The notes: generated by a model not told the origin, from the letters alone. 64,000 nucleotides of DNA from Haladaptatus sp. R4 (GCF_001625445.1 NZ_LWHG01000011.1:124001-188000); one strand, 5' to 3'; positions 1 to 8,550 are shown, numbered from the stretch's first letter. Translations and numbers: made by a program.

Positions 1-2
1 CG

Positions 3-440
3 ACGTTCCGCAACGTTCGGGTTCGTGACGTGATGACGACCGCGGACGACCTACACACGGTTTCGCCGGACACGTCCATCGCCGAACTCCTCGAAACCAT
101 GTTCCGCCAGCGCCACACCGGCTACCCGGTCATCGAGAACGGCGAACTCGTCGGCATGATAACGCTGGACGACGCCCGGAGCGTGCAGCAAGTCGAGCGC
201 GACGCCTACACGGTTCGGGACGTGATGTCCACGGAAGTGAAGACGATTCCCGCCGACAGCGACGCGATGGACGCGTTCGAAACGATCCAGCAGAACAACA
301 TCGGTCGGCTTCCCGTCATCGGTACCGACGGCGACGTGGCCGGAATCATCTCTCGCACTGACCTGATGACCGCGTTCAACATCATCAACAAGAGCGGGCG
401 TTCGGAGGACGAGTTCGCCCTCCGCGAACAGCCATCGTAG
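3..440 (+). CDS. CBS-domain pair, C-terminal part of a larger protein (5' end outside window)
   Basis: The reading frame is open to the left edge, so this is the 3' part of a gene. Two CBS motifs follow each other, each opening with VRDVM (VRDVMTT at the left edge and VRDVMST near base 222) and each ending in a VGMITLDD or AGIISRTD strand. CBS pairs bind adenosyl ligands and regulate an attached enzyme or channel. In haloarchaea this arrangement is common at the C terminus of M50 site-2-type membrane metalloproteases, so that is the likeliest parent (inference; the protease part is not visible). The ATG at base 30 lies inside the first CBS domain and is not the real start. The stop is TAG at 438-440. 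Confidence 0.85.
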   Translation, partial: TFRNVRVRDVMTTADDLHTVSPDTSIAELLETMFRQRHTGYPVIENGELVGMITLDDARSVQQVERDAYTVRDVMSTEVKTIPADSDAMDAFETIQQNNIGRLPVIGTDGDVAGIISRTDLMTAFNIINKSGRSEDEFALREQPS

Positions 441-507
441 GCTTCGAACCTCTCGATAAACACTGTTTGCCGTCGCGTTTATCCCCGCTCCTCGCCGAGT
501 AGTAGGT

Positions 508-1188
508 ATGTGTGGACGCCTCTCACTCTTCGCGCCGCAGGACGAACTCAAAGACCGGTTCGACGCCACGCCGGTCCGGGAAATCCGTCCGCGGTACAAC
601 GTCGCGCCGGGGCAGGCACACCCCGTCGTCCGTAACGACGCGCCCGAGGAAATCAGCTTCCCGACCTGGGGATTGGTGCCCCAGTGGGCCGACGAGTTCG
701 GCGGCGGACACATCAACGCCCGCGCCGAGACGCTTTCGGACAAACCGAGCTTCCGCGACGCCTACCGCGAACGTCGGTGTCTCGTGCTCGCCGACGGCTT
801 TTACGACTGGAAGAAGACGCCGACGGGAAAGCAACCGTATCGAATGACCAGAACGGACGGGAAGCCGTTCGCGATGGCCGGGTTGTGGGAGCCATGGCAG
901 AATGGGGAACACAAAACTTCGTTCACCGTCGTCACCACGGAACCCAACGACGTCGTCGGCGAAATCCACCACCGCATGCCTGTCATCCTCGCACCCGAGG
1001 AAGAGACGACGTGGCTCGACGGCGACGAGGACGAACTACGTTCCGTGCTAAATCCCTTCCCGGCCCGGAGAATGCGCTCCTATCCGGTCTCCACGAAAGT
1101 CAACAACCCGGCCAACGACTCGCCGGACGTCGTGGAGGAAGTCGTCGCCGACGAGGACGCACAGACGGGTCTCGGGGATTTCGCGTAA
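508..1188 (+). CDS. SRAP/YedK-HMCES family abasic-site crosslinking protein
   Basis: A 226-residue protein that starts MCGRLSLF, which places the catalytic cysteine at position 2. Members of this family form a thiazolidine crosslink with abasic sites in single-stranded DNA and protect them during replication. Family landmarks are present: YNVAPGQ (about 30-36), WGLVPQW (about 54-60), INARAET (about 69-75, with the conserved Asn), DGFYDWKK (about 97-104) and EIHHRMPVIL (about 152-161, with the active-site His). The length is normal. The C-terminal 15-20 residues are an acidic extension. It stands alone on the plus strand, 67 bases after the CBS gene. Start choice is fixed by Cys2. Confidence 0.95.
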   Translation: MCGRLSLFAPQDELKDRFDATPVREIRPRYNVAPGQAHPVVRNDAPEEISFPTWGLVPQWADEFGGGHINARAETLSDKPSFRDAYRERRCLVLADGFYDWKKTPTGKQPYRMTRTDGKPFAMAGLWEPWQNGEHKTSFTVVTTEPNDVVGEIHHRMPVILAPEEETTWLDGDEDELRSVLNPFPARRMRSYPVSTKVNNPANDSPDVVEEVVADEDAQTGLGDFA

Positions 1189-1219
1189 CCGAGCCGAAAA
1201 AATCGCGTATCGCCCCGCC

Positions 1220-1954
1220 TCAGCTCTTTTTGCGAACCGTCGAGTGGCGCTTTCTGCTTCCCATGTCCGACCGGGAGGACGGCATCGTGGAGTACATGTC
1301 CGTCGCACCTCCTCGACCGGGGCCACCGTCGTCCTCTTCATCCTCCGCCCCGTCCTCATCGTCATCCACCTCGTCGGCGTCGTCCTCCGCCTCCTCATCC
1401 CCTTTGAGCCTGCCGAACAGGGAACTGAACTCCTCGACGGCGTCCTCGGTCGAGAGGAATTCGCTTTCGTCGCTCTCTTCCCCGTCGTCAGCCGTGCCGT
1501 CCGCGTTTTCTGTCTCGTCCGAACTCCCCAGCGAGAATACCGACGACAGCAGGTCGCTCACGCTCCTGTTGCCGTCGTCCTCCGTTTCGTCCTCCCCGAT
1601 GCGTTCGAGGCGTTCGAGTCGCCCCTCGGCGTCGAGGTTCGACCATTCGTCCGAGAGGTCGGCCATCTCCAACAGGTGTCGAAGCGAGAGCACCGCGTCG
1701 GCGTCGGCGTCCTGCATCAGCATCGGGAGGTCCGCTGGCGTCACGTCTTCCGAGTCGTTCTCGAATCCGGACGCCGTGAGCAGTTCGCCGAGCGATGCAT
1801 CGGACACCGCTTCGGCGACGGCATCGGCGCGCTCGCGAACGGATTCTCCCGCTTCATCCGACAACTCGTCACCGTCGGTGGCGTCGAGCGTCGACCGAAT
1901 CTCCTCCATCCCGTCTTCGAGGCGTCGTTCGAGGTCTGGGTCGTCGTTTGTCAT
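1220..1954 (-). CDS. Acidic protein of unknown function, fourth gene of the 3796-1220 operon
   Basis: A 244-residue acidic protein that I do not recognise. Residues 1-105 look helical and include the segment LRHLLEMADLSDEW (about 92-105). The middle (about 130-210) is almost entirely D/E/S/G linker with short hydrophobic islands such as VSDLLSSVFSLG. The last 25 residues turn basic (SRSDMGSRKRHSTVRKKS), unusual for an otherwise acidic halophilic protein and possibly a nucleic-acid or membrane-surface contact (inference). It lies 44 bases after the stop of the preceding operon gene, so it is probably co-transcribed. No signal peptide or membrane span is seen. The three genes upstream show the same composition. 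Confidence 0.7.
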   Translation of the reverse strand: MTNDDPDLERRLEDGMEEIRSTLDATDGDELSDEAGESVRERADAVAEAVSDASLGELLTASGFENDSEDVTPADLPMLMQDADADAVLSLRHLLEMADLSDEWSNLDAEGRLERLERIGEDETEDDGNRSVSDLLSSVFSLGSSDETENADGTADDGEESDESEFLSTEDAVEEFSSLFGRLKGDEEAEDDADEVDDDEDGAEDEEDDGGPGRGGATDMYSTMPSSRSDMGSRKRHSTVRKKS

Positions 1955-1998
1955 CGTTTCAGTGGGCGTTCGTGGGGTATCTTCGGCCGCAGTGCGTT

Positions 1999-2742
1999 CT
2001 ATTCCTCATCGCCGGTGTCGTTCTCGTCCGTTCCATCTCCTTCTTCGCCGTCCTCCGCGTCCGCCGCTTCGTCTTCCTCCCCGTCATTGAACTGCTCGAC
2101 GATGGCATCGACCATCTCGTCGCGGCCGAGATTGGCCTTCACGTCGACTTCCTTCGCGACGGACTGCAGTTCGGAGTAGTCCATCGTTTCGAGGAGTTCA
2201 CGGTAGGTCTCCTCTCGAATGGCTTGCACGTCGTCGGGGTTCAAATCGACATCGGCGGCGTCGGTACCTCCCTCGTCGGACTCCTTTTCATCGGACTCCT
2301 TTTCATCGGACTCCTCGCCTTCGTCCTCGTCCTCGCCGAGCGATTCCACCACTTCCTCGGTGGTCTCCTTCGCATCGTCCAGCGTCTCGGTCGCTTCCCG
2401 CTTTTCGGCGTACTCTCGAAGCGAACTCTCGATGGGGTCTCGAAACTGCGGCTTGCGCAGCGTCTTGCCGAGGGCCACGACGAACGCGCTGGCGAGACGG
2501 CCGAGCAGTGACTGGCTTTCGTCGTCACCGCTCCGAAACGGTAGCTTGGAGCGAAGCCGACCGGCCGCGAGGCTGCCGAGTTTGCGCCCCGCGAGCGCGC
2601 CGACGGATTCGCCGAACGACCGCCCCAGCGATTCCCCGTCGACTTGGTCGCCGACGCTCTCGCCCTTCACCAGCGAACCGACGTCGACCTGGTCGGACAG
2701 TTCGTCGGTGATCGCTTCCTTCGGGTCGGGTGTGTCGCTCAT
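1999..2742 (-). CDS. Glycine-zipper protein with C-terminal Rho_N/SAP-like helical motif, third gene of operon
   Basis: A 247-residue protein. Around residues 40-66 there is a glycine-zipper-like stretch with small residues every four positions (SLGRSFGESVGALAGRKLG), followed by a basic, partly hydrophobic stretch (SKLPF to KTLRKPQF). Glycine zippers pack helices in membranes or oligomers. After an acidic linker (about 135-175) a conserved-looking helical unit appears near residues 195-225: MDYSELQSVAKEVDVKANLG, then RDEMVDAIVEQF. This resembles Rho_N/SAP-type helix-extended-helix domains, which often bind nucleic acid (similarity by eye). The start codon overlaps the previous gene's stop as ATGA (2739-2742), implying translational coupling. 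Confidence 0.75.
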   Translation of the reverse strand: MSDTPDPKEAITDELSDQVDVGSLVKGESVGDQVDGESLGRSFGESVGALAGRKLGSLAAGRLRSKLPFRSGDDESQSLLGRLASAFVVALGKTLRKPQFRDPIESSLREYAEKREATETLDDAKETTEEVVESLGEDEDEGEESDEKESDEKESDEGGTDAADVDLNPDDVQAIREETYRELLETMDYSELQSVAKEVDVKANLGRDEMVDAIVEQFNDGEEDEAADAEDGEEGDGTDENDTGDEE

Positions 2743-3077
2743 TCGGTCTCACCACCATCGTCCGCGTCGTCTTCGCTCTCGGATTCCTCGCTCGTTTCGC
2801 CCTCGTCTTGGCTGCCCGACGAATCGCTTTCCTCGTCGTCGTCCGCTTCGCCTTCGGATGGGGTATCGAGAAGCGAGTCCAGTACCAGAGCGCCGAGAAC
2901 TCCGCCGAGCCACGCGCCGAGGTTGCGACCGACGAACTCCCCGATGGTCGAACCGAGCGACTCAACGGAGGCGTCGTCTGCCACTCCCTCATCGAGCGAC
3001 GTGTCCGCGAACACCTCGTCCATATCGATGTTCCGGATGGCGTCGCCGACGCCGAGCGACGAACTCTCGTCGCTCAT
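2739..3077 (-). CDS. Small glycine-zipper protein with acidic tail, second gene of operon
   Basis: A 112-residue protein of unknown function. Residues about 39-69 form an uncharged segment with glycines in i, i+4 spacing (ESLGSTIGEFVGRNLGAWLG, then GVLGALVLDSLL). It could be one membrane-inserted or oligomerising helix pair. The remainder after residue 70 is a strongly acidic, disordered tail (D/E/S repeats). The zipper is similar to that in the next gene (2742-1999), suggesting the two partners pack together (inference). Both ends overlap neighbours by ATGA (3074-3077 and 2739-2742), which links its translation tightly to theirs. Confidence 0.75.
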   Translation of the reverse strand: MSDESSSLGVGDAIRNIDMDEVFADTSLDEGVADDASVESLGSTIGEFVGRNLGAWLGGVLGALVLDSLLDTPSEGEADDDEESDSSGSQDEGETSEESESEDDADDGGETE

Positions 3078-3796
3078 GCTCCGGACTCGTCTCCGGACTC
3101 CTCCTCGGAGTCGTCGCCGAACATCTGGTCGATGATTTCCTTGAGGAGCGTCGTGAGCAGTTCGTCGAGCGGGATGTCGGACAACGCGTCGCGCATCGAC
3201 TCACCGGCCGACTCCATCGCCGACGAAACGCGACCCGAACCGTCCTCGGACTCCTCGTCGGAGTCCTCGTCGCCGCCGAGTAGTCCCTCGAAGAGGCTCC
3301 CACCGATCAGGTTCTCCAGCAATCCTCCCGAGCCACCGCCGAGTAGATTCCCGACGCCGGAGAGCAAGTTCCCCAACAGCCGACCGGGACCGCTGACCGC
3401 GGAGACGTCCAACTCGACTTCGTTGAGGTCCACTTCGAGGCCGAGCAGGTCGAGAAACAGTCCTTCGAGGTCGAGATACAACACCGTCGTCCCCTCGTCC
3501 TCCCGATAGCCGTACTCGCCGCTCTCCCCGTCCCCTTCCGATTCTCCCTCGCTGTCCTCTTCGCCGTCCGCCTGTGTTTCTTCCGTCCCCTCCTGTGATT
3601 CTCCCGTCTCCTCCTGTGACTCCTCGGACTGCTCTTCTCCTTCCTCCGACGATTCCTCCTCGTTTCCTTCCTCGGTCGTTTCCTCCCCGTCTTCCTTCTC
3701 CCCACCGTCGGTCAACAATCGCCCTTCGTTCCGGACGTGCTCGTCGGCGTCTTCGTCAGCACGGAAAGTGTCATCCTGCTCAGCTATTTCTGTCAT
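3074..3796 (-). CDS. Acidic protein with DLLGL...NLLGNLL hydrophobic motif, first gene of operon
   Basis: A 240-residue protein counted from the ATG at 3796; a TTG nine bases upstream could extend it by three residues. Residues 30-100 are an extreme D/E/G/S linker. Residues 103-153 hold a hydrophobic unit: TTVLYLDLEGLFLDLLGLEV, a valine/leucine strand, GPGRLLGNLLSGVGNLLGG. I recognise this pattern (DLLGL...GPGNLLGNLL..V..LL.G) from unannotated bacterial and archaeal proteins; no function is known to me. Glycine/leucine repeats continue to residue 175, then another acidic stretch, then an amphipathic helix LDELLTTLLKEIIDQMF. A TATA-like run lies about 30-38 bases upstream (3826-3834, minus strand). 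It heads the operon 3796-1220. Confidence 0.75.
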   Translation of the reverse strand: MTEIAEQDDTFRADEDADEHVRNEGRLLTDGGEKEDGEETTEEGNEEESSEEGEEQSEESQEETGESQEGTEETQADGEEDSEGESEGDGESGEYGYREDEGTTVLYLDLEGLFLDLLGLEVDLNEVELDVSAVSGPGRLLGNLLSGVGNLLGGGSGGLLENLIGGSLFEGLLGGDEDSDEESEDGSGRVSSAMESAGESMRDALSDIPLDELLTTLLKEIIDQMFGDDSEEESGDESGA

Positions 3797-4098
3797 GGTA
3801 ACCAACGTAAATTGAATCCCGATGGTTTTACTAAGCCATTCTGGCCTTTTGCCGAGGGGTTCGGACGCTCTCTGGCGGTTTTAGGTGCAAATTCGGACGC
3901 TCTCAGAATGATATATTCGAACGTTTTTTTGGAAAAATAAACACGAGCACTAATCTTGACCGGGATGTTCCTCGAATTCCCTACCTGTTCTGCGTTTCTC
4001 CGAACGAGCGCGCTCGATTCGGTAATTCCGACTGACAGATTTCGAACAAAACTCGTTTACGGTGTGCTGTCATCTCACATACTGCCCTGGCGGTACCA
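3797..4098. other. Divergent intergenic region between the acidic operon and treT
   Basis: About 300 bases without a convincing gene. The left part is the promoter for the minus-strand operon: TTAGTAAAA on the minus strand (3826-3834). The middle (3900-3960) is AT-rich with ATATATTCG and a run of T and A. The right part leads to the treT start at 4099. A 67-residue frame at 3737-3940 runs through it, but it begins inside the operon gene and shows no family features. Confidence 0.6.
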
Positions 4099-5562
4099 AT
4101 GATTCAGCTCATCGACATCGACGTAGAACATACGATGGCGGAGTACGCGACGGATACGGTGTTGCGAAATTCCGTCGAAGCGATGCAGAACGCGGTCACC
4201 GACGACGTCGCCGCACTCGACGGGCGCACCGTTTGGATGGTGAATTCGACGGCCAGCGGCGGGGGTGTGGCGGAGATGATGCCGAAACTGGTTAGCCTGT
4301 CCCGTGCGCTCGGTGTCGATGCGAAGTGGGCGGTCATCGACGTCGACGAGCCCGTATTCTTCGAGTTCACGAAGGAGATTCACAACCTGCTCCACGGTGC
4401 GGGTGACCCCGAACTCGTGGACCACGAACGGGAGATTTACGAGGCGACGAGTCGGTCGGTGGCCGACGAACTCGCGGAGCGTATCGCTCCGGACGACGTC
4501 CTCGTCGTTCACGACCCACAACCGCTCGCGGCGGGTGCGATGGTCGTCGAAGAACTCGGCGTTCCCGCCGTCTGGCGCTGTCACATCGGATCCGAGGAGC
4601 ACTCGGAGAAATCACGGACTGCGTGGGAGTTCTTGGAGCCGTGGATAAGCGACTACGATCGCACCGTCTTCACGCTTCCAGCGTACGTCCCCGACTTTTT
4701 GGCGACCGACGCGGACATCATTCCTCCCGCAATCGACCCGTTCAGCGCGAAAAACCGCCGTATGAAGCCCCAAGAAGTCGCCACGGTGCTGGCACGGGCG
4801 GACCTCATCGACACCGGTCACCCGGTCGAACAGTTCGGCCAACCCGCCCGGCGGTTGCAGGCCGACGGCTCGTTCGCTCCCGCGACAGAACCGGCCGATA
4901 TCGGCTTGCTCTTCCGTCCAACCATCTGTCAGATTTCGCGATGGGACAGCCTTAAAGGGTTCGTCCCGCTGCTGCGTGGCTTCGCCGAACTGAAGCGCGA
5001 CGCCCGGTCGGCGGCCGACTCCTCCCGCTCGGACGACCATCGGGAGCGAATCGAGAACGCACGACTCCTCCTCGTCGGTCCCGACCCGTCGTCGGTCGCC
5101 GACGACCCGGAAGGGCGGGCGGCGCTCGAAAACTTGGAGGAGGAGTGGCTCGCCCTCGATCCCGAACTACGGGACGATGCCGCCGTCATCGTCATGCCGC
5201 CCGACCAGCACGAGAGCGCGCTGGTCATCAACGCCCTCCAGCGGTGTTCGACGGTCGTCGCCCAGAACTCACTTCAGGAGGGATTCGGCCTCACGGTGAC
5301 GGAAGCCATGTGGAAGCGGGCGGTACTGATGGGTTCCGACACCGGCGGCATCACCGCACAGATCCGCGACGGCAAGGACGGCCGATTGGTGCCGGACTCC
5401 GGCGACCCGGCATCGGTCGCCGAAACGCTCGATTCGGTGCTCGAAGCCGCCGACAAATGGGACGACTGGTCGTACAGCGCCCAGCGGCACGTCACGGACA
5501 ACTACCTCGTGTTCGAGCAGGTGACTCGTTGGCTGGAAACCCTCGGACTGCTCGTCCGTTAG
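4099..5562 (+). CDS. treT: Trehalose synthase, TreT-type glycosyltransferase (GT4 family)
   Basis: A 487-residue GT-B fold enzyme. TreT joins an activated glucose (NDP-glucose) to glucose and makes trehalose in the cytoplasm, a compatible solute in haloarchaea. The N-terminal domain carries VWMVNSTASGGGVAEMM (about 48-64), the typical TreT glycine loop, and WRCHIGSEEHS (about 159-169). The C-terminal nucleotide-sugar domain carries LQEGFGLTVTEAMWK (about 390-404) with the E-x7-E pair, then SDTGGITAQIRDGKDG. Length fits the family. The ATG at 4099 is used; a later ATG at residue 13 is possible. The stop overlaps the convergent ZIP gene by four bases, so no separate terminator fits between them. 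Confidence 0.85.
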   Translation: MIQLIDIDVEHTMAEYATDTVLRNSVEAMQNAVTDDVAALDGRTVWMVNSTASGGGVAEMMPKLVSLSRALGVDAKWAVIDVDEPVFFEFTKEIHNLLHGAGDPELVDHEREIYEATSRSVADELAERIAPDDVLVVHDPQPLAAGAMVVEELGVPAVWRCHIGSEEHSEKSRTAWEFLEPWISDYDRTVFTLPAYVPDFLATDADIIPPAIDPFSAKNRRMKPQEVATVLARADLIDTGHPVEQFGQPARRLQADGSFAPATEPADIGLLFRPTICQISRWDSLKGFVPLLRGFAELKRDARSAADSSRSDDHRERIENARLLLVGPDPSSVADDPEGRAALENLEEEWLALDPELRDDAAVIVMPPDQHESALVINALQRCSTVVAQNSLQEGFGLTVTEAMWKRAVLMGSDTGGITAQIRDGKDGRLVPDSGDPASVAETLDSVLEAADKWDDWSYSAQRHVTDNYLVFEQVTRWLETLGLLVR

Positions 5563-6365
5563 AGGACGAACACCAGCGGGATGAACACGACGAATCCGAC
5601 GATGACGCCAGCCGACAGGTACCACGTCGGGTTCGAGAGGCTTTCACCGGCCTCCAGTCCTTCCGGCAGCACGTCGCCGATGACGAGGTACAGCATCGAT
5701 CCTGCCGCGAATCCGTATCCGAAGCCGAGGAACTGCTGTGCCAATCGGACGAAGTAGAACGCGATGACTGCCCCGATCGGCTGTGGAAGACTCGTGAAGA
5801 ACGCTGCCCCCCACATGCGTCCGTTTCCGATACCGTCCACGTCGTGTATCGGAATCGCTGTCGCCAACCCCTCCGGGAAGTTGTGAATCGCCAACGATCC
5901 CGTGATGGCGATGGCGACGAGGGGGACGGTAAACCCGAGGATGTGAATCCCGCCCGTGTGATTGAGTTCGGCGAAGGAGACGCCGATGGCGAGTCCCTCC
6001 GGGAAACTGTGGACGAACAGGACCAGCAGGATATTGAGGATGGTCTGGAAATCCCCCTGCGCGATGTCCTCCGGTTGGAAATCCGGTCCGTAGCGGTCCA
6101 CCACGTAGTGTGCGAAAATCACGAGGAGGATTCCACAGACGATGCCCGCACCGACGAGCAGCCACCCGCTGTTTTTCTTGTACGCTTCGAACAGCAGTCC
6201 GAACACCGACGCGGACGCCATCAATCCCCCGGCGAACCCCCAGAGGCCAACATCGAGCTTGTCCCCGATGTCATCGACCCAAAACAACGGAACTGCCCCG
6301 AGACTCGTCCCGAACGCCGCGATCAGTCCTGCGACGAAGACGAGTACGTATGGTCCCCCATTCAT
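5559..6365 (-). CDS. ZIP family divalent metal transporter
   Basis: A 268-residue polytopic membrane protein with about eight hydrophobic segments. Family metal-site motifs are clear: HSFPEGLAIGVSFAE (TM4) and HNFPEGLATAIPI (TM5). ZIP proteins move Zn, Fe or Mn into the cytoplasm. The histidine-rich loop of eukaryotic members is absent and replaced by an acidic loop, as is usual in prokaryotes. A palindrome-like box (6407-6424) lies about 45 bases upstream and closely matches another box at 16144; both resemble operators of DtxR-type metalloregulators, which fits a metal importer. Convergent with treT. Confidence 0.92.
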   Translation of the reverse strand: MNGGPYVLVFVAGLIAAFGTSLGAVPLFWVDDIGDKLDVGLWGFAGGLMASASVFGLLFEAYKKNSGWLLVGAGIVCGILLVIFAHYVVDRYGPDFQPEDIAQGDFQTILNILLVLFVHSFPEGLAIGVSFAELNHTGGIHILGFTVPLVAIAITGSLAIHNFPEGLATAIPIHDVDGIGNGRMWGAAFFTSLPQPIGAVIAFYFVRLAQQFLGFGYGFAAGSMLYLVIGDVLPEGLEAGESLSNPTWYLSAGVIVGFVVFIPLVFVL

Positions 6366-6406
6366 GTACGTTCGTTTGAACTACGAACTTGTAGGGCTTT
6401 CTGCCG

Positions 6407-6424
6407 TTTTTGGCCGACCTAAGA
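6407..6424. promoter_or_regulatory. Metalloregulator-like palindromic box upstream of the ZIP gene
   Basis: The 18-mer TTTTTGGCCGACCTAAGA matches the perfect palindrome at 16144-16161 at 15 of 18 positions. The core is a T/AGG-N4-CCTAA dyad, similar to what is known for DtxR/SirR-type regulators in haloarchaea. Its position upstream of a metal importer supports metal-dependent control. Which regulator binds is inference. Confidence 0.5.
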
Positions 6425-6511
6425 TTTCTACCGGACGATTAGGGATTTTCTGTGTGAGCGAGATTGAGGTGATTTTCGAGCGAACGGCGTCCAAAATCAG
6501 TTGCGAAACGA

Positions 6512-8302
6512 TCACAGAATCGGTTCGGTCGTTCGCGTCACGACCCGGTCGTCCGCTATCGCGTGTAATATCGTCAGAAGCAGATGGAGTTGGTCGTCGG
6601 AATACTCCTCGTCGTCGTTGAGTAGATGACCGAGTTGTCGCTTCGAAATGACCGAGTCCTTTCCCAGATGGTCCTTATTCACGTCGGTGATCGAGCGTAC
6701 GACGTCACGAGTACCCGGAGAACGGTTGTTGCGCCCTTTCAGGAGTGCTACCACGCCGTTTTTGAGTTTCGGGTAGTCGCCCAACCAGTTGTACGCGTAT
6801 CGCTTCGCTCGATACTCGAACGACGTTATCGGGGCATCGAAATCCGCGTAATCGATTTCCACGGCCGTCGAAGAGAGTCCCGTCAAGAACTCCCGATACA
6901 GGCTCGTTCCCCGTTTTTGCTTCGGCGGGCACGCCATCGCTTCGAAAAAGAACGGCGTCGAGTAGAACGGCGTCGTCGACCAGAGGTGGTACCGGGTTCG
7001 GTCTTCTCCGTGGTTCAGCCAGTTGATTCCGCGCTCCCGAACGAGGAAGTGGGCGTATTTCTGGTCCAAATTCGTTTCCGGATAGGAGTCGACTCGCTCG
7101 CGCACCGAGGCGACGATTTCGCGTTCAGGGATGCCGGTCAATTCGGAAACGGTGTCGATGGGGAAGTAGCTCAACTCGTCGATGATGGCGGTAACGAGTT
7201 CGCCGGTGGTCGCGACCGACCGAGGACACGTCAAATCGGGTATCGCCTTGTCCCCACCATCGCCCGTGACGAGCATCGCGGTGTGGTGCGTGTGGTCGTC
7301 CGCCACCAGTTCGGCGAAGTGAAGCCCGTTCGCGATCCAAACGTTGTTCATTCCCTGCGTAAAGTCGAGGACGTCGTCGAGATGGCGATCACTCCGCTCC
7401 ACCGAGTAGAAGTTCCAGTCCGTGTCTAACGCCTTCGCAACCTTCCGTGCGACGGTAACTTCTTTTCCTTCGTCGTTGGCTTTCATGGCGGAGGTTGCAG
7501 CGCTGAGGCGGTCGGTGACGTGATCGTATCCTGCGACGACGGCTCGGGAGTCCAGGCCGCCGCTCAACGCGACGACCGTTTCGTCGGCGACCGACGCACG
7601 GTTCGCACATGCTTCCAAGAACAGCTCCGTCAGCCGTCTCACATTTTCGCCGGTGCTGTGGCTTCGATTTTCGAACCAGTCGAATCGATGCTTGTACAGC
7701 GCCGTTATCGCGCCCGTTTCGACGTCGAGCAACGAACCGGGCGGAAGTCGTTCGACGCCTTCGAACAGCGTCCTCGTTCCCAACGAATATCTGAACAGCA
7801 AGGTTTGGCTCACCCCGAGACGGTCCGCTTCGAGGTTCACATCGAGTCGGCGAGCGAGTTCCCGGATAACCTTGAGTTCACGAGACACGACCGTGGTTTC
7901 GCCGACCGTAGCTCGATAGGTCGGGAGGCGACCGAAAACATCGTTGAGAACCCACAGTTTGCCCGACGTTCGGTCCGCGACGAGCAACAAGAAGTCGCCA
8001 TCGCGGCCGTCGATCCACTGTCGGAGCTTCTCGTGTTCCCCATCGATGATGTACGTCGCGGCGTCGTCGATCGTTTCTTCTACGGCGTCAGTTCCGTAGA
8101 GGTAGCCTTCGAATGCCGCGGTGTACTCATCAGCCTCGAAGACGTCGACAGGATACGATTCGTAACCCGTGTAGCCGACGAACATATCGGTATCGCCGAC
8201 GATCTCGTGCCGTCGATATCGGTCGTCGAAACAAACCGCTCGAAGTATCTCGTCGATGCTCGTGCATTCGCGCGGGTTCTCTATTGCAGTGATTCCGGGC
8301 AT
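6512..8302 (-). CDS. Asparagine synthetase-like protein lacking the glutaminase cysteine
   Basis: A 596-residue protein with the two-domain layout of class B asparagine synthetases. The N-terminal Ntn-like domain (about 1-200) keeps strands such as GRDGDFLLLVAD and LNDVFGRLPTYR, but the protein begins MPG, so the N-terminal nucleophile cysteine (normally residue 2) is missing. The synthetase domain has the ATP pyrophosphatase P-loop LSGGLDSR at about 246-253. It may use ammonia or act as an amide/adenylate-forming enzyme in another pathway rather than make asparagine (inference). It is monocistronic, bounded by the ZIP gene and a long AT-rich upstream region with an oppositely oriented repeat tract. 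The start ATG at 8302 is the first in frame. Confidence 0.8.
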   Translation of the reverse strand: MPGITAIENPRECTSIDEILRAVCFDDRYRRHEIVGDTDMFVGYTGYESYPVDVFEADEYTAAFEGYLYGTDAVEETIDDAATYIIDGEHEKLRQWIDGRDGDFLLLVADRTSGKLWVLNDVFGRLPTYRATVGETTVVSRELKVIRELARRLDVNLEADRLGVSQTLLFRYSLGTRTLFEGVERLPPGSLLDVETGAITALYKHRFDWFENRSHSTGENVRRLTELFLEACANRASVADETVVALSGGLDSRAVVAGYDHVTDRLSAATSAMKANDEGKEVTVARKVAKALDTDWNFYSVERSDRHLDDVLDFTQGMNNVWIANGLHFAELVADDHTHHTAMLVTGDGGDKAIPDLTCPRSVATTGELVTAIIDELSYFPIDTVSELTGIPEREIVASVRERVDSYPETNLDQKYAHFLVRERGINWLNHGEDRTRYHLWSTTPFYSTPFFFEAMACPPKQKRGTSLYREFLTGLSSTAVEIDYADFDAPITSFEYRAKRYAYNWLGDYPKLKNGVVALLKGRNNRSPGTRDVVRSITDVNKDHLGKDSVISKRQLGHLLNDDEEYSDDQLHLLLTILHAIADDRVVTRTTEPIL

Positions 8303-8550
8303 CGTTCGTCCCCTTTCGTAGATTCGTGTGGACCAACAATGCGAAACGCACCGCAGTCACGCATCGGCGCACTGCACTCGTTGACTGTCGATATCTGTTT
8401 CATATTAGTTATCCTGAGAATATATTTCTTTGTCACTAAATACTTTGTCACCGTTGCGCACGTGCTACTCTGTGCCAACTCATGAATCGGGTGATTTTAC
8501 CGTTTTTCGGGGGGATGAGACAGAGATCTCACTCGGCGTTTGACTTTGTA
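8303..8550. other. Intergenic, AT-rich upstream region of the asparagine-synthetase-like gene
   Basis: No gene is supported here. Around 8395-8460 the DNA is AT-rich (TATATTTCTTTG) and holds two direct copies of CTTTGTCAC within about 25 bases, possibly promoter elements of the minus-strand gene. The rest is unremarkable until the repeats begin near 8551. Confidence 0.5.

Noticed and set aside
684-2090. 468-residue plus-strand frame spanning the SRAP gene and the operon end
   Set aside because: It overlaps the clear SRAP gene in another frame, then runs antisense to the acidic protein gene.
2219-3283. Long plus-strand frame rich in serine, proline and arginine
   Set aside because: Antisense to the acidic operon; serine runs are just the reverse of GAC/GAG-rich linkers.
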